This document shows, piece by piece, positions 39,524 to 49,408 of a stretch of 64,000 nt of DNA. The notes under the pieces are model-generated. The model ran no database searches. It saw only the letters and a list, made by a program, of their open reading frames with translations, and was not told the origin of the DNA. The number at the start of each line of letters is the position of its first letter. Position 1 is the first letter of the stretch. Position numbers and translations under genes: made by a program. Source of the DNA: Lactarius indigo (taxonomy: Eukaryota; Basidiomycota; Agaricomycetes; Russulales; Russulaceae); contig JAFKAC010000002.1 in the NCBI GenBank assembly GCA_025766275.1, forward strand, positions 62,001 through 126,000. Direction: 5' to 3'.

Positions 39524-42500
39524 ATGTCTTCTCGCGCACCATCTCCCACTGGCGCTGCTGCTGGTGCTACTGCTACTGCGGGGGGCTCTACGCTTCCCCC
39601 CACTGGATCCTCACCCTCTGCTCGTATCTCTGCCGCCTATGGCGCAACGTTCGGCATGCCCTCTGGCATTCGCCTTGAACAGTTCGATGGCACTCACTGG
39701 AATGAGTGGTCTGGGACGATTGAAGCCATCCTCACGCTGCATGAAGCAGAGGATGTGTTCACCCTCCACCATGGACCAGTAGACGTCCCTCAAGACGAAT
39801 GGGACTCAGTACAGCGTCGGGCAAAGGCGTATCTCCGCCTTTACCTCAAACCTGACGTCTACTCCCTCGTTGCCGACAATACCGCCTATCCCACCTTCAA
39901 AGCCAAGTGGGACAAGCTCAGAGACGTATACGCTGGTGCTTCGGGCAGCACCACCATCTTCAATTTGTGGATCCAGCTAACTCAAGCCCGCCTCAACGAC
40001 TCCGCACCCATGGCCTCTCAATTGGCCAAGCTCAATGAGCTGCGGGTTGCCCTTTCCAACGCACAAATGGGTGTCACTGACACTCAATTCTGTCTCATTC
40101 TCCTCCACGCGCTGCCGCCCTCTTATGAGGTGTTGGCCTCTACCATCCTTGCCAGTGGGGCCCCCTCCGCACTCAAGCACGCTGAAATAATTGCGCGCAT
40201 AGTGTCGGAAGAAGCTCGCCGCGCCGGGCCCTCTGGCTCTTCCCTCAACAAGGTGGCCCCCGTCAAGTCGACGGGCAAGAAAGGCAAGAAAGACCACTCT
40301 GGTCTAACTTGCCACTATTGCAACAAAAAGGGCCACATCAAGCCTGACTGCAGGAAGAAGAAAAAGGATGAGGCTGACGCAAAGGAGAAGGAGAAGGCAG
40401 GCAACAAGGCCGCAAACAGTCATGTCCTAGTACCTACCACCGCCTCCATTAAGGAGGTCGTAGAGCCCGCCATAGATTGGGCCTCTGAATCAATCTCTGT
40501 TGCCTTGTATGCTGCCTCGCGTGTGCGTTGGATGATGGACAGTGGTGCTACACACCACATTACACCACATCGGTCTGACTTCAAGGACTACACCCCAACT
40601 AAAGGCACTGTACGCCTGGGTGATAAGTCCACTATAGACCAAGTGGGTGTTGGGTCTGTCGTTTTTACAACGAGCCAAGGTATCTCTATCACCCTCAGTA
40701 ATGTGCTACACCTACCACAGGTGAAAACGCGCTTCTTGTCAACGCGCGCCCTAGCACAAAAAGGTGCTGAGATTGCCTTTGATAGTGGCTCATTTAAAAT
40801 ATCTATCAATCAAAAGTGTGTGGCCAAAGGCTACCTTGAGGACAACCTTTACTGGTTGGACGCAGCCAGCGTCGGCCTCAACGCCCACACAAAATCAAGT
40901 GCTGCCACACTTGATATCTGGCATCAACGCATGGGACACATCTCCTCTGCGGCGCTGAAGGCGCATGGTCCCTCTGCCACTACTGGCATGGACATAGATA
41001 GCTCTACCACAGCCCACACAGTCTGCCGTGGATGCGAGATGGGTAAATCCACTCGCCAACCCTTTTCTGCGTCCTCCAACAAAAGGACAACTCGTCAATT
41101 TGAGATCATGCACAGTGACCTTGCCGGTCCTATGCAGACTCAGTCCCTGCAAGGCTCGATCTACACAGCCACCTTCATAGACGACCACACTAAGTTCACT
41201 GTGGTTCATTTCCTTAAGTCAAAGGACCAGTTTGCTAAGTCGCTGCAAATGTATTTGGCCTGGGGTGAAACCCAGTCTGGCCATAAATTGCGCGCTCTGC
41301 ACTCTGACCGCGGTGGCGAGTACATGTCGAGTGTCACGCAGGACATTCTTAAACAGAAAGGGATAGAGCATCACCTCACGATGCCGGGTTCACCACAGTC
41401 TAACGGAAAAGCCGAGCGGTTTAACCGCACCATTATGGATAAGGCAATGTCCATGCTTCACACAGCTGGCATGTCTAAAGGCTTCTGGGAGCATGCAGTG
41501 TGCACAGCTGTGCACATCTATAACCGCTCTCCAGTCCGTGGGCTTAAGTGGCGCACTCCCTATGAGCTCTGGCACTCTGGCAAAGTGCCCGATGTCTCAC
41601 ATCTTCGCGTCTTTGGATGCAAGGGGTACATGCATGTACCCGCTGATAAGCGTCGCAAATTGGATGCGAAGGCCATTGAGGTCACGCTTATCGGGTTTGA
41701 GCCCGAATCTAAGGGCTATAAGCTCTGGGACCGCTCAACCCGCTCCGTCCGAGTGTCCAGGGATGTGACATTCGACGAGAGTAGCTTCCCGTCCCTCCAG
41801 GGTGTTGAGACACACCCCACACCTTCACCACCAGTCGTGCCTAGCACAACAGTGACTGCCGTGCCTCACCCGCCAGCGTTACCACCAATGCGAGCCCCCT
41901 CCCCTGCACACTCCAGTAGTAGTGAGGAGGAGGATGTTGAAAAGCTCCTAGACCCCCCACAAGTCCAACCACGCCCCACCACTCCACCACCTGCTCTGCT
42001 GGCTCCGCCCACCACACCAAAGCGTGAGCAAACCACTCCCACTTCTCCCCCGCCGCGTCCTAGTGCAACGCGCATTATGCGCCATGTCCCTCCTCCCTCA
42101 CCAGAAATGCCTGGGGGATTTGAGGATCGTGCACAGCGTAGTCAGCTGTTGCGCGAGATGGACAATGCACCAAGGCGCACTGCTCGTGTCCCTGTGCCTA
42201 ATCCGCGTTACTTCAATGCGGACAATGCGGCATGGCGTGGCAGGCGTCTGGGGTATGCGGAGTTACTGGCTGCTGCCTTTGTGGGCCGAGACCCTGCAAC
42301 TTATGCAGAGGCCATGCGGTCTGCAGCTGCAGATGAGTGGACTAAGGCGTGTCAGTATGAAATGGACGCCCTAGCTAAGAATGGGACTTGGGAGTTAGTG
42401 GATCTCCCGCCTAATCGCAAGGCAGTAAAATCCAAATGGGTCTTTAAGCTCAAAGCGGATGGCCGCTACAGAGCTCGCTTGGTGGCTAAGGGATTCACGC

Positions 42501-43834
42501 AGATCCCTGGCGTAGATTTTGATGAAACCTTCTCTCCCGTCGCACGATTTGAGTCGCTACGATTACTTCTGGCATTGGCCGCGCTGGAGGACTGGCACAT
42601 CCATCAGATGGATGTTAAGTCTGCTTTTCTCAATGGCGTGCTTGACGAGGAGATATACATGGAGCAGCCACAAGGTTTCACTGTCACTGGCTCTGAGACG
42701 AAGGTGTGTCGCCTGGTTAAGGCGATCTATGGTCTCAAACAGGCCTCCCGCGCATGGAACTTGCAATTCCATGGAGTGCTCACTGCACTCGGCTTTAAGC
42801 GGACGTTTGCTGATGCTGGCATATATGTGATGCCTCAACGGGAGGGGTATGATCCACTCTTCGTTATTGTCTACGTTGACGACATCACTATACTGGGTCC
42901 CTCGCTGAGTGGTATCAAGCGTTTGAAGTCGGACTTGTCTGAACGCTATGAGATGACAGATCTCGGGGAGATAGAGTCTTATCTTGGTATGCGCATTGTG
43001 CGCAACCGCTCCCTTAGACGCATCGAAATAGATCAGTCTGGCTACATCAAGGATGTCCTTGAACGCTTTGGCATGACTGATGCCACACCACACAACACAC
43101 CCTTGCCCGCTGGTGCTGACGAGCACCTGGTTAAATATACGTCGCAGGCAACTGCCTCAGATATCTCTCACTACCAGTCCTTGATTGGGAGTCTGCTTTA
43201 TGTGCAGATTGGCACTAGGCCAGATATCTCTTTCGCTGTGTCACGTTTGGCGCAGTACGCAGCGAACCCTTCACCACAACATCTGCGACTTGCGCAGTAT
43301 GTCCTGTCCTACCTAGTGGGAACTATGGATATGCGTATTGTCTATGATGGCGCCAATGGCGACGGCCTTCATGGCTACACTGATTCCAGTCTGGCTGATC
43401 AGACTGATGACCGCCACTCCACCTCTGGTTATGTGTTCTTATTAGCTAACGGTGCAATAAGCTGGTCTTCGCGCAAGCAAAAGACTGTTGCCCAAAACAC
43501 AACGGAAGCGGAATACATGGCCATGACCGACGCGGCTAACCAGGCTGCGTGGTATCAGAGCTTCCTCACGGAACTCGGGTACGAGGTCGACGACCCCATC
43601 CCACTACATGGTGACAATAAGGGTGCCATTGACTTGGCTTTGAACCCTGTCACTGGGAGACGGTCTAAGCACATTGCCATACGGCATCATGTCATTCGGG
43701 AGTACATCGAAAAGGGGACCATCACCCTCATTAGAACTCCTACTGTGGAAATGGTTGCGGACGGCTTCACAAAGTCACTACCGCGTGTCCTGCTGCAGAA
43801 GCACAATGATGACATGGGACTTGTGTGTACTTAG
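39524..43834 (+). CDS. Copia-H Gag-Pol polyprotein, intact
   Basis: A single frame of 1436 codons starts at ATG. Order by residue: Gag with GIRLEQFDGTHWNEW near 48; a CX2CX4HX4C zinc knuckle (CHYCNKKGHIKPDC, 263-276); retropepsin MMDSGATHH (Asp339); GAG-pre-integrase HQRMGH; integrase with HSDLAG, LHSDRGGEY and GKAERFNR for D, D, E. A long Pro/Ser-rich linker follows, then reverse transcriptase (KSKWVFKLKADG, MDVKSAFLNG, YVDDITIL) and RNase H (TEAEYMAMTDA, then LHGDNKGA). The domain order is that of Ty1/copia. All catalytic residues are present and no stop breaks the frame, so this copy could be autonomous. Gag and Pol are fused with no frameshift, unlike the gypsy elements here. Confidence 0.96.
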   Translation: MSSRAPSPTGAAAGATATAGGSTLPPTGSSPSARISAAYGATFGMPSGIRLEQFDGTHWNEWSGTIEAILTLHEAEDVFTLHHGPVDVPQDEWDSVQRRAKAYLRLYLKPDVYSLVADNTAYPTFKAKWDKLRDVYAGASGSTTIFNLWIQLTQARLNDSAPMASQLAKLNELRVALSNAQMGVTDTQFCLILLHALPPSYEVLASTILASGAPSALKHAEIIARIVSEEARRAGPSGSSLNKVAPVKSTGKKGKKDHSGLTCHYCNKKGHIKPDCRKKKKDEADAKEKEKAGNKAANSHVLVPTTASIKEVVEPAIDWASESISVALYAASRVRWMMDSGATHHITPHRSDFKDYTPTKGTVRLGDKSTIDQVGVGSVVFTTSQGISITLSNVLHLPQVKTRFLSTRALAQKGAEIAFDSGSFKISINQKCVAKGYLEDNLYWLDAASVGLNAHTKSSAATLDIWHQRMGHISSAALKAHGPSATTGMDIDSSTTAHTVCRGCEMGKSTRQPFSASSNKRTTRQFEIMHSDLAGPMQTQSLQGSIYTATFIDDHTKFTVVHFLKSKDQFAKSLQMYLAWGETQSGHKLRALHSDRGGEYMSSVTQDILKQKGIEHHLTMPGSPQSNGKAERFNRTIMDKAMSMLHTAGMSKGFWEHAVCTAVHIYNRSPVRGLKWRTPYELWHSGKVPDVSHLRVFGCKGYMHVPADKRRKLDAKAIEVTLIGFEPESKGYKLWDRSTRSVRVSRDVTFDESSFPSLQGVETHPTPSPPVVPSTTVTAVPHPPALPPMRAPSPAHSSSSEEEDVEKLLDPPQVQPRPTTPPPALLAPPTTPKREQTTPTSPPPRPSATRIMRHVPPPSPEMPGGFEDRAQRSQLLREMDNAPRRTARVPVPNPRYFNADNAAWRGRRLGYAELLAAAFVGRDPATYAEAMRSAAADEWTKACQYEMDALAKNGTWELVDLPPNRKAVKSKWVFKLKADGRYRARLVAKGFTQIPGVDFDETFSPVARFESLRLLLALAALEDWHIHQMDVKSAFLNGVLDEEIYMEQPQGFTVTGSETKVCRLVKAIYGLKQASRAWNLQFHGVLTALGFKRTFADAGIYVMPQREGYDPLFVIVYVDDITILGPSLSGIKRLKSDLSERYEMTDLGEIESYLGMRIVRNRSLRRIEIDQSGYIKDVLERFGMTDATPHNTPLPAGADEHLVKYTSQATASDISHYQSLIGSLLYVQIGTRPDISFAVSRLAQYAANPSPQHLRLAQYVLSYLVGTMDMRIVYDGANGDGLHGYTDSSLADQTDDRHSTSGYVFLLANGAISWSSRKQKTVAQNTTEAEYMAMTDAANQAAWYQSFLTELGYEVDDPIPLHGDNKGAIDLALNPVTGRRSKHIAIRHHVIREYIEKGTITLIRTPTVEMVADGFTKSLPRVLLQKHNDDMGLVCT

Positions 43835-43845
43835 ATTGTAGATCA

Positions 43846-43853
43846 CGGGGAGA
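43846..43853 (+). other. Copia-H polypurine tract
   Basis: ACGGGGAGA-type purine run directly before the 3' LTR. Confidence 0.7.
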
Positions 43854-44423
43854 TGTTGATAAGTGACCCTTGCGCACTTAGTGGCTCGTACGGACCGGAC
43901 TTGCAGCATGGACTGCTTTAGATTAGATATACAGGACTTGTAGATTAGATACTATTTGATCTGTACAATCTGGACTTACCATTGCGTCATCTATGACATC
44001 ACTGTACTTCCATGACATCATACATCCGGACTCTGCGTTGTATAATGCTTTTGTACTTCTCATTGTTCTTTATTTAGTATTATCTTTATTATGATGTCAG
44101 TATGATATCATCTAGTTCTGGACTCTCCTTGTTCTCCTTTCCCTTGTTCTCAAAGCGTCCACTCTTTTGTCTCTTTGTAGAACAATAGCACCCTTGTATT
44201 CTGTGACTAGCGTTACTTACCTTGTACTACTGTCACCCTCTGTAGGAGTATAAGTAGAGTACCATGTACACTCCTGGTCCACATCAGTTCTCACTGTTTG
44301 TGTGCCAGACACCTTCTGCTTCACTGCTTGACATTCCCCTCTGCTGCTAACCAGCTTGCCACTAGTATCTCACCACAGACTCTTTGCCTCTGTGAGTACT
44401 GGTTCTGTCTATGCTGTTCATCA
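43854..44423 (+). repeat. Copia-H 3' LTR
   Basis: A 570-bp partner of 38173-38742. The two visible differences are CG in the 5' copy and TG here. Confidence 0.94.
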
Positions 44424-44429
44424 ATTGCA

Positions 44430-47305
44430 AGGTATTCAGTGAGGAAGCTTCCCAACGTTTCCCTCCATCACGAACTTGGGACCACGCTATCGGCTATCGA
44501 TCTTGTCCCAAATGCCCCCGAAACCATGGATTGCAAAGTGTATCCACTCACAGTCCCTGAAACCAAGGAGTTATCAGAGTTCATAACTGAACACCTGAAC
44601 AAAAGGTACATACAACCGTTGAAATCCCCTTACGCATCTCCCTTTTTCTTCATCAAGAAAAAGGATGGGAAATTACGTCCAGTACAAGATTACCACCGAC
44701 TCAATGAACTCACCATAAAGAACCACTATCCACTTCCCCTGATTCCGGAACTCATTGATTGGATCCGAGAAGCGCAGCTCTATTCTAAGCTTGACATATG
44801 ATGGGGATACAATAACATTTGAATCAAACCAGGTGACGAATGGAAAGCGGCGTTCAAGACTAATCAGGGACTATTCAAACCACGGGTCATGTTCTTTGGC
44901 CTTACCAACTCCCCCAGTACCTTCCAAACCATGATGGACACCATATTCTGGGAACTAGTACTAAATGGAGAAGTCATCGTCTATATGGATGATATCCTAA
45001 TCGCAACTGCAGACAATCGTGCCCACCACAGACAAGTGCTACACTGCGTCCTAGACCTCTGCAATGAACACAGCTTGTACATCAAACCAGAAAAATGTAT
45101 ATTCGAGGTCTATGAAGTGGAATACCTAGGGCTAATCATTGGACATGGCAAGTTGCGAATGGACCCTGTGAAGGAATACGAGACTGGAGGCCACCAAAGT
45201 CCCTGAGGGAAGTACGAGCCTTCCTAGGCTTCTGCAATTTCTATCAACGATTCATAAGAGGATTCTCCATGATAGCAAGACCACTCCACGACCTCACAAA
45301 GAAGGACGTACCTTGGGAATGGATGGATGCCAGACAAAAGGCCTTCAATGTTATCAAGGAACGAATCAGTTCCGAACCGGTACTCCTATTCCCAAAGTTA
45401 GATCAACCCTTCAAAATCGAAGTAGATGCTTCCAGCTACGCCTTAGGAGTGGTGCTAAACCAAAGAGGGGAAGACCAGAAAATGCACCCGGTCGCGTTCT
45501 ACTCTGAATTGTTGACGGAAACAGAACGCAATTACGACATCTATGACAGAGAACTGTTGGCCATCGTCAAAGCCCTACGGACCTGGTGCACATATCTGAT
45601 CAGTTCCCCCCACTTGATAACTATTCACACAGACCATGCCAACCTTCAGTATTGGAAAGAACCAAGGAAGATCAGTCGACGCGTGGCGCGAGAGTTCCAA
45701 GAACTCTCCAAATACAATTTCATGCTTAAACACATCCCCGGCACTAAAAACACCCAGGCGGATTCCCTATCAAGACGCCCTGATTACGACGATGGGACAA
45801 CCGACAATGATCATGTCACGGTATTACCAGAAGAGGTATTCCTAAAAGTCACTCAAACGTCCATGCACGATATGGATATATGGATGCAGATTACCCAAAA
45901 CATGGAAGAACCCACGATACTTCCATGGGTCGAACCCCACAACCTAAAAAAGCACAACGGCTTATGGTGGAAAGGTGACACCCTCGTTGTTGTGGGAAAC
46001 AACGATCTTAAACGGGGGGTAATCACCTTTTTCCACGATACCCCAAGCGCAGGACACCCTGGAATTGCAAACACCTTGGAACTAGTACGACGTGACTTCT
46101 GGTGGCCAAACATGCGAAAGGATGTGGAAGCATACATCAAAGGATGTGCCACATGTCAAAGTAACAAAATCAATCCTCATAGACAAAGGCCACACCTATT
46201 CCCCATCACCACAGACCCATCAGCCAAACCCTTCAAGGTAGTGGCAATGGACTTCATAGTCAAACTCCCTGTATCAAACAGATTTGACTCAATCCTCACT
46301 ATCACCGATCACGACTGCTCGAAGGCAGCTATATTCATCCCTTGTAACGAAACCATAACGTCAGAAGGAGTGGCCAAACTCTATCTCCAACACGTATACC
46401 CCCATTATGGCTTACCCCGAAAAATTATATCTGATCGAGACCCTAGATTTGCATCCACCTTCATGAGGCAACTGTGTAACACCCTAGGGATACAACAAAA
46501 CATATCATCGGCATATCACCCCCAGACTGATGGCCAGTCAGAACGCACCAACCAGTGGCTGGAACAATACTTATGACACTGGTGCAATATAAGGCAAGAC
46601 AATTGGGCAGAAGTTCTGCCTATGGCACAATTCATGCACAATTTGTGGATGAACACCACAATGAAACACTCCCCATTCTCGCTCCTTATGGGATGGGAAC
46701 CGCGTACAACCTGGAGTCCCAAACCATCGAGCTGCCCAGCAGTAGACCAATGATTGGAAGAGCTGCTGGTTCTGAGACAACACGCCCAGGACAGCATTAA
46801 ACACGTGCAACATCTCATGATGCAACGAGGCAAGATGAAATTCACGCCTTATCAACAAGGAGACCAGGTATGGTTAGAAGGAACGAACCTCTGTACCTTC
46901 TATCCCACAAGTAAACTCGCCCCAAAAAGATATGGACTGTTCAAGATAACAAAGGTTCTATCAGATGTTTCCTACAAACTCAAACTCCCCGCAACATGGA
47001 AGATCCACCCAGTATTCCATGCGAACCTTCTTACACCATATAGGGAAATGGAAATACATGGAGCAAACTTCACCCGGCCTCCACCTGACCTTATCAATGG
47101 AGAAGAGGAGTACAAAGTGGAGCGCATTGAAGACGCCCAGGCACGAGGTCGAGGGCATAAACTTCATTTCCTGGTTAAGTGGAAAGGATTCCCCACGAGT
47201 GACAACACATGGGAACCCACGACCAACCTGACACACGCTAGGGATGCAATCAGAGACTACTACCAATTATACCCATCCACTGAAGGGGTAGGGCGAAAGG
47301 TATAA
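44430..47305 (+). pseudogene. Gypsy-E1 Pol, decayed
   Basis: It is closely similar to gypsy-A Pol. Lesions include a 7-bp tandem duplication GCTATCG (44486-44499), TGA at 44799-44801 and shortly after (both at CGA positions), an apparent 7-bp loss near 45173 before the E-Y-E-T shift, TGA at 46574-46576 and another near 46750. Recognisable parts are RT with YMDD near 44985, RNase H with TDHANLQYW, integrase with DFIVKLP and SDRDPRF, and a chromodomain (about 47110-47270, [17 protein letters not shown]). It ends with TAA at 47303-47305, 40 bp before the third ORF, the same spacing as gypsy-A. Confidence 0.88.
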
Positions 47306-47345
47306 GAAAAAGACCCTCTGACCAAGCCCCCTCAGCAACGACACA

Positions 47346-48792
47346 ATGACAGATACCCCAGTATCCGACACCACCCTCGTCAACATCCTCAACAATCCCC
47401 AACTCAAAGCCGCCCTTGAACGAGGGATTGTTACCATTGACCTCTCCGACATCCTGCACCTGTCACCACCACCATCCATTCCCCAATGCCCCTATTGTAC
47501 CTTGTTCTCCAGAGCGAGAACCGGGGGAGCTCACTCCATCGACACCTGAGGAGGGACAATACTCACCGACACCCCCTCCTCATCAACAACCCACACCGCC
47601 ACCCAAACCACAGGTACCATCACCCCCATCATCCCCATCATCCACCCCTCCACCACCCCTAGAACCCTTCACCCCGGTCCACGTCCACACGCCCATCGAC
47701 TATAACCGACCTGACTCTCCCCCTGAAGACACTGATGACCCAGGTGCACCCTTCTTCCCAAACCTCCCAGGAACACCAAAATACTTCCCATTACAGATCC
47801 CACTACCTGATGGTGGATCCAACACTGCAAAGTACATTTACTATCGCAAAGGATTCACCAAGGTAGTGGGGACAATGGGTGCTAGGCAACCACACTACGG
47901 AGAGGAGGTCTACCTCTCGACTCTTAGACCCAATGTCTCGGCCCCCCCTTTCACGGCAGAACAACTCCAGTTCTTCGACCCTCATGACATCCAAGCCTGC
48001 GCCCTAGATGAGACACTCATCGAACTTAACTCCCCATGCATTACGGCAGAGATCACAAGGCTACACACGGGACTCCTGGCACTAAAGGAGCTAGACGAGA
48101 AGTACGAAAAACTGGAGGAGGACACTCATAAACTTCGAGCGGAGCAGCTGACAGTGGATCTGATGCTGGCCAGTACTAAAAGACGCCTGCAGTACGCTGG
48201 AGCCCTTAGCACAATAGCAGATGAGTATGCTTGTATGATGGCACTCCTGGCTCCCCTCTGGCATTCACGATACGCCATCCCATTTGCCCCCTGACGCAGA
48301 GGACCACTCGAGTTCCCCCACCTCACCGACAAACCTCGTCACCGATGCTGTTACCACTGTAACAGTCCTCATCACTTAGTGCGCGACTGTCCCAACAGAC
48401 CCAGGCCAGCATGTCGACACTGCCAAAGCCAGGAGCACCAATCCCATCGCTGCATATTTCGCTGTGCAGAAATGGTCCATGAGGTCATCACCACTCATCA
48501 GGCAGAAGAGTGCATATGCCAATCGATATCTGCTGAGGCCACCACTTCCTTTACTGTACCGAACCTGCCGACCATTGTTGCCAACATGCAAGGAAGATGG
48601 TGCGGGCGGTGTTTCACTACCAACGCCAATCACAACGAAATTCGGTGCCCTCAGTACAAGATGTGTTGCAAGTGTGGCACTCGCGGACCTCTTTTCTTCC
48701 TTAAAACCCATCACTGTTGACTAGACATCTCTCCGTGGCCGGAGAACAACCTTGACGCTGACATTTATGACCTTGTCAACCCGGAGAGCTGA
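47346..48792 (+). pseudogene. Gypsy-E1 third ORF, decayed
   Basis: It begins with ATG in the same place as in gypsy-A and is collinear with it: NPQLKAALERGI, Pro-rich linker, DDPGAPFFP, PHYGEEVYL, LNSPCITAEITRL, coiled coil and four zinc motifs (CYHCNSPHHLVRDC, CRHCQSQEHQSHRC, CGRCFTTNANHNEIRC, and CX2CX11HXC). A small deletion near 47490 shifts the frame, and TGA codons near 48292 and 48718 sit at arginine positions. Its conservation between two separate elements supports a real third gene in this family. Confidence 0.8.
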
Positions 48793-48826
48793 AGTCGAGG
48801 CGTCTTCAGGCCAAGGCGAGGGGTAA

Positions 48827-49407
48827 TGTTACAATTTTCTTTGGACTTGTCCTTTCACATGTCACCATTCCCTTCCCCACACTATACGAGCCCTGTACAA
48901 GTACGCGGACTTTATGATTATTCAGTTCCTATCACGCGCCCTACTTATCGATGTCCCCTTCTGATAAAGTTCAACATGTGCTAGTTTCCAACTTATTCCT
49001 GTTCACGCGTGACCCCGCGTGATTTGCTTTCGTTTTGATATCTATGCCTTGTTCCCATTATGTCTATCCCTTTATTCCTCAACCTGGCGATGGCGCCATC
49101 TATTTGTAACAGCCATACAGCACGATTCCTATTTAACTCTAGTTATATCTAGCTTGTATGGTAGACTAGACTTCTTGTGTAAATACTACACTCATCTAAG
49201 ACGGATGCCTTCGTGCTTTCCCTTGTCTCAAGAACCCCCGCATCTCTGTTAGACCTTCGTGTCTTAACTTTCCCCTATGATCCAAGTGACTATCGTCCTT
49301 GTGATCCTTGTGCATCAACCTACTGAAGCCAGACCTTGGAGTCTGCGCTACCGTAACTCAACTGACTTGGTACAGGTCATACTATACACCCCTGTAGTGG
49401 CGTAACA
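48827..49407 (+). repeat. Gypsy-E1 3' LTR
   Basis: A 581-bp LTR, TGTTAC to GTAACA, related to the gypsy-A LTRs. It keeps the AGACTAGACTT self-primer 11-mer and the ATGCCTTCGTGC leader motif. Confidence 0.92.
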
Positions 49408-49408
49408 C

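Larger units (their letters stand above)
38173..44423 (+). mobile_element. Copia-H, intact Ty1/copia element without target duplication
   Basis: Two 570-bp LTRs (38173-38742 and 43854-44423) differ at two sites that I could see, both CpG in the 5' LTR and TpG in the 3' LTR. One open Gag-Pol frame lies between them. The 5-bp flanks TGTGT (38168-38172) and ATTGC (44424-44428) do not match, and the flanks belong to different elements (copia-G integrase and gypsy-E1 reverse transcriptase). This suggests recombination between two copies. Confidence 0.93.
44424..49407 (+). mobile_element. Gypsy-E1, 5'-truncated relative of gypsy-A
   Basis: It starts within reverse transcriptase at the copia-H boundary and runs through RNase H, integrase, chromodomain, third ORF and 3' LTR (48827-49407). 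It is inserted in gypsy-E2 of the same family; the flank after the LTR is CAAAA, and the left end that would hold the duplicate is lost. Confidence 0.9.

Noticed and set aside
42563..43126. A 187-codon minus-strand ORF within copia-H RT
   Set aside because: It is antisense to the intact YVDD-containing reverse transcriptase.
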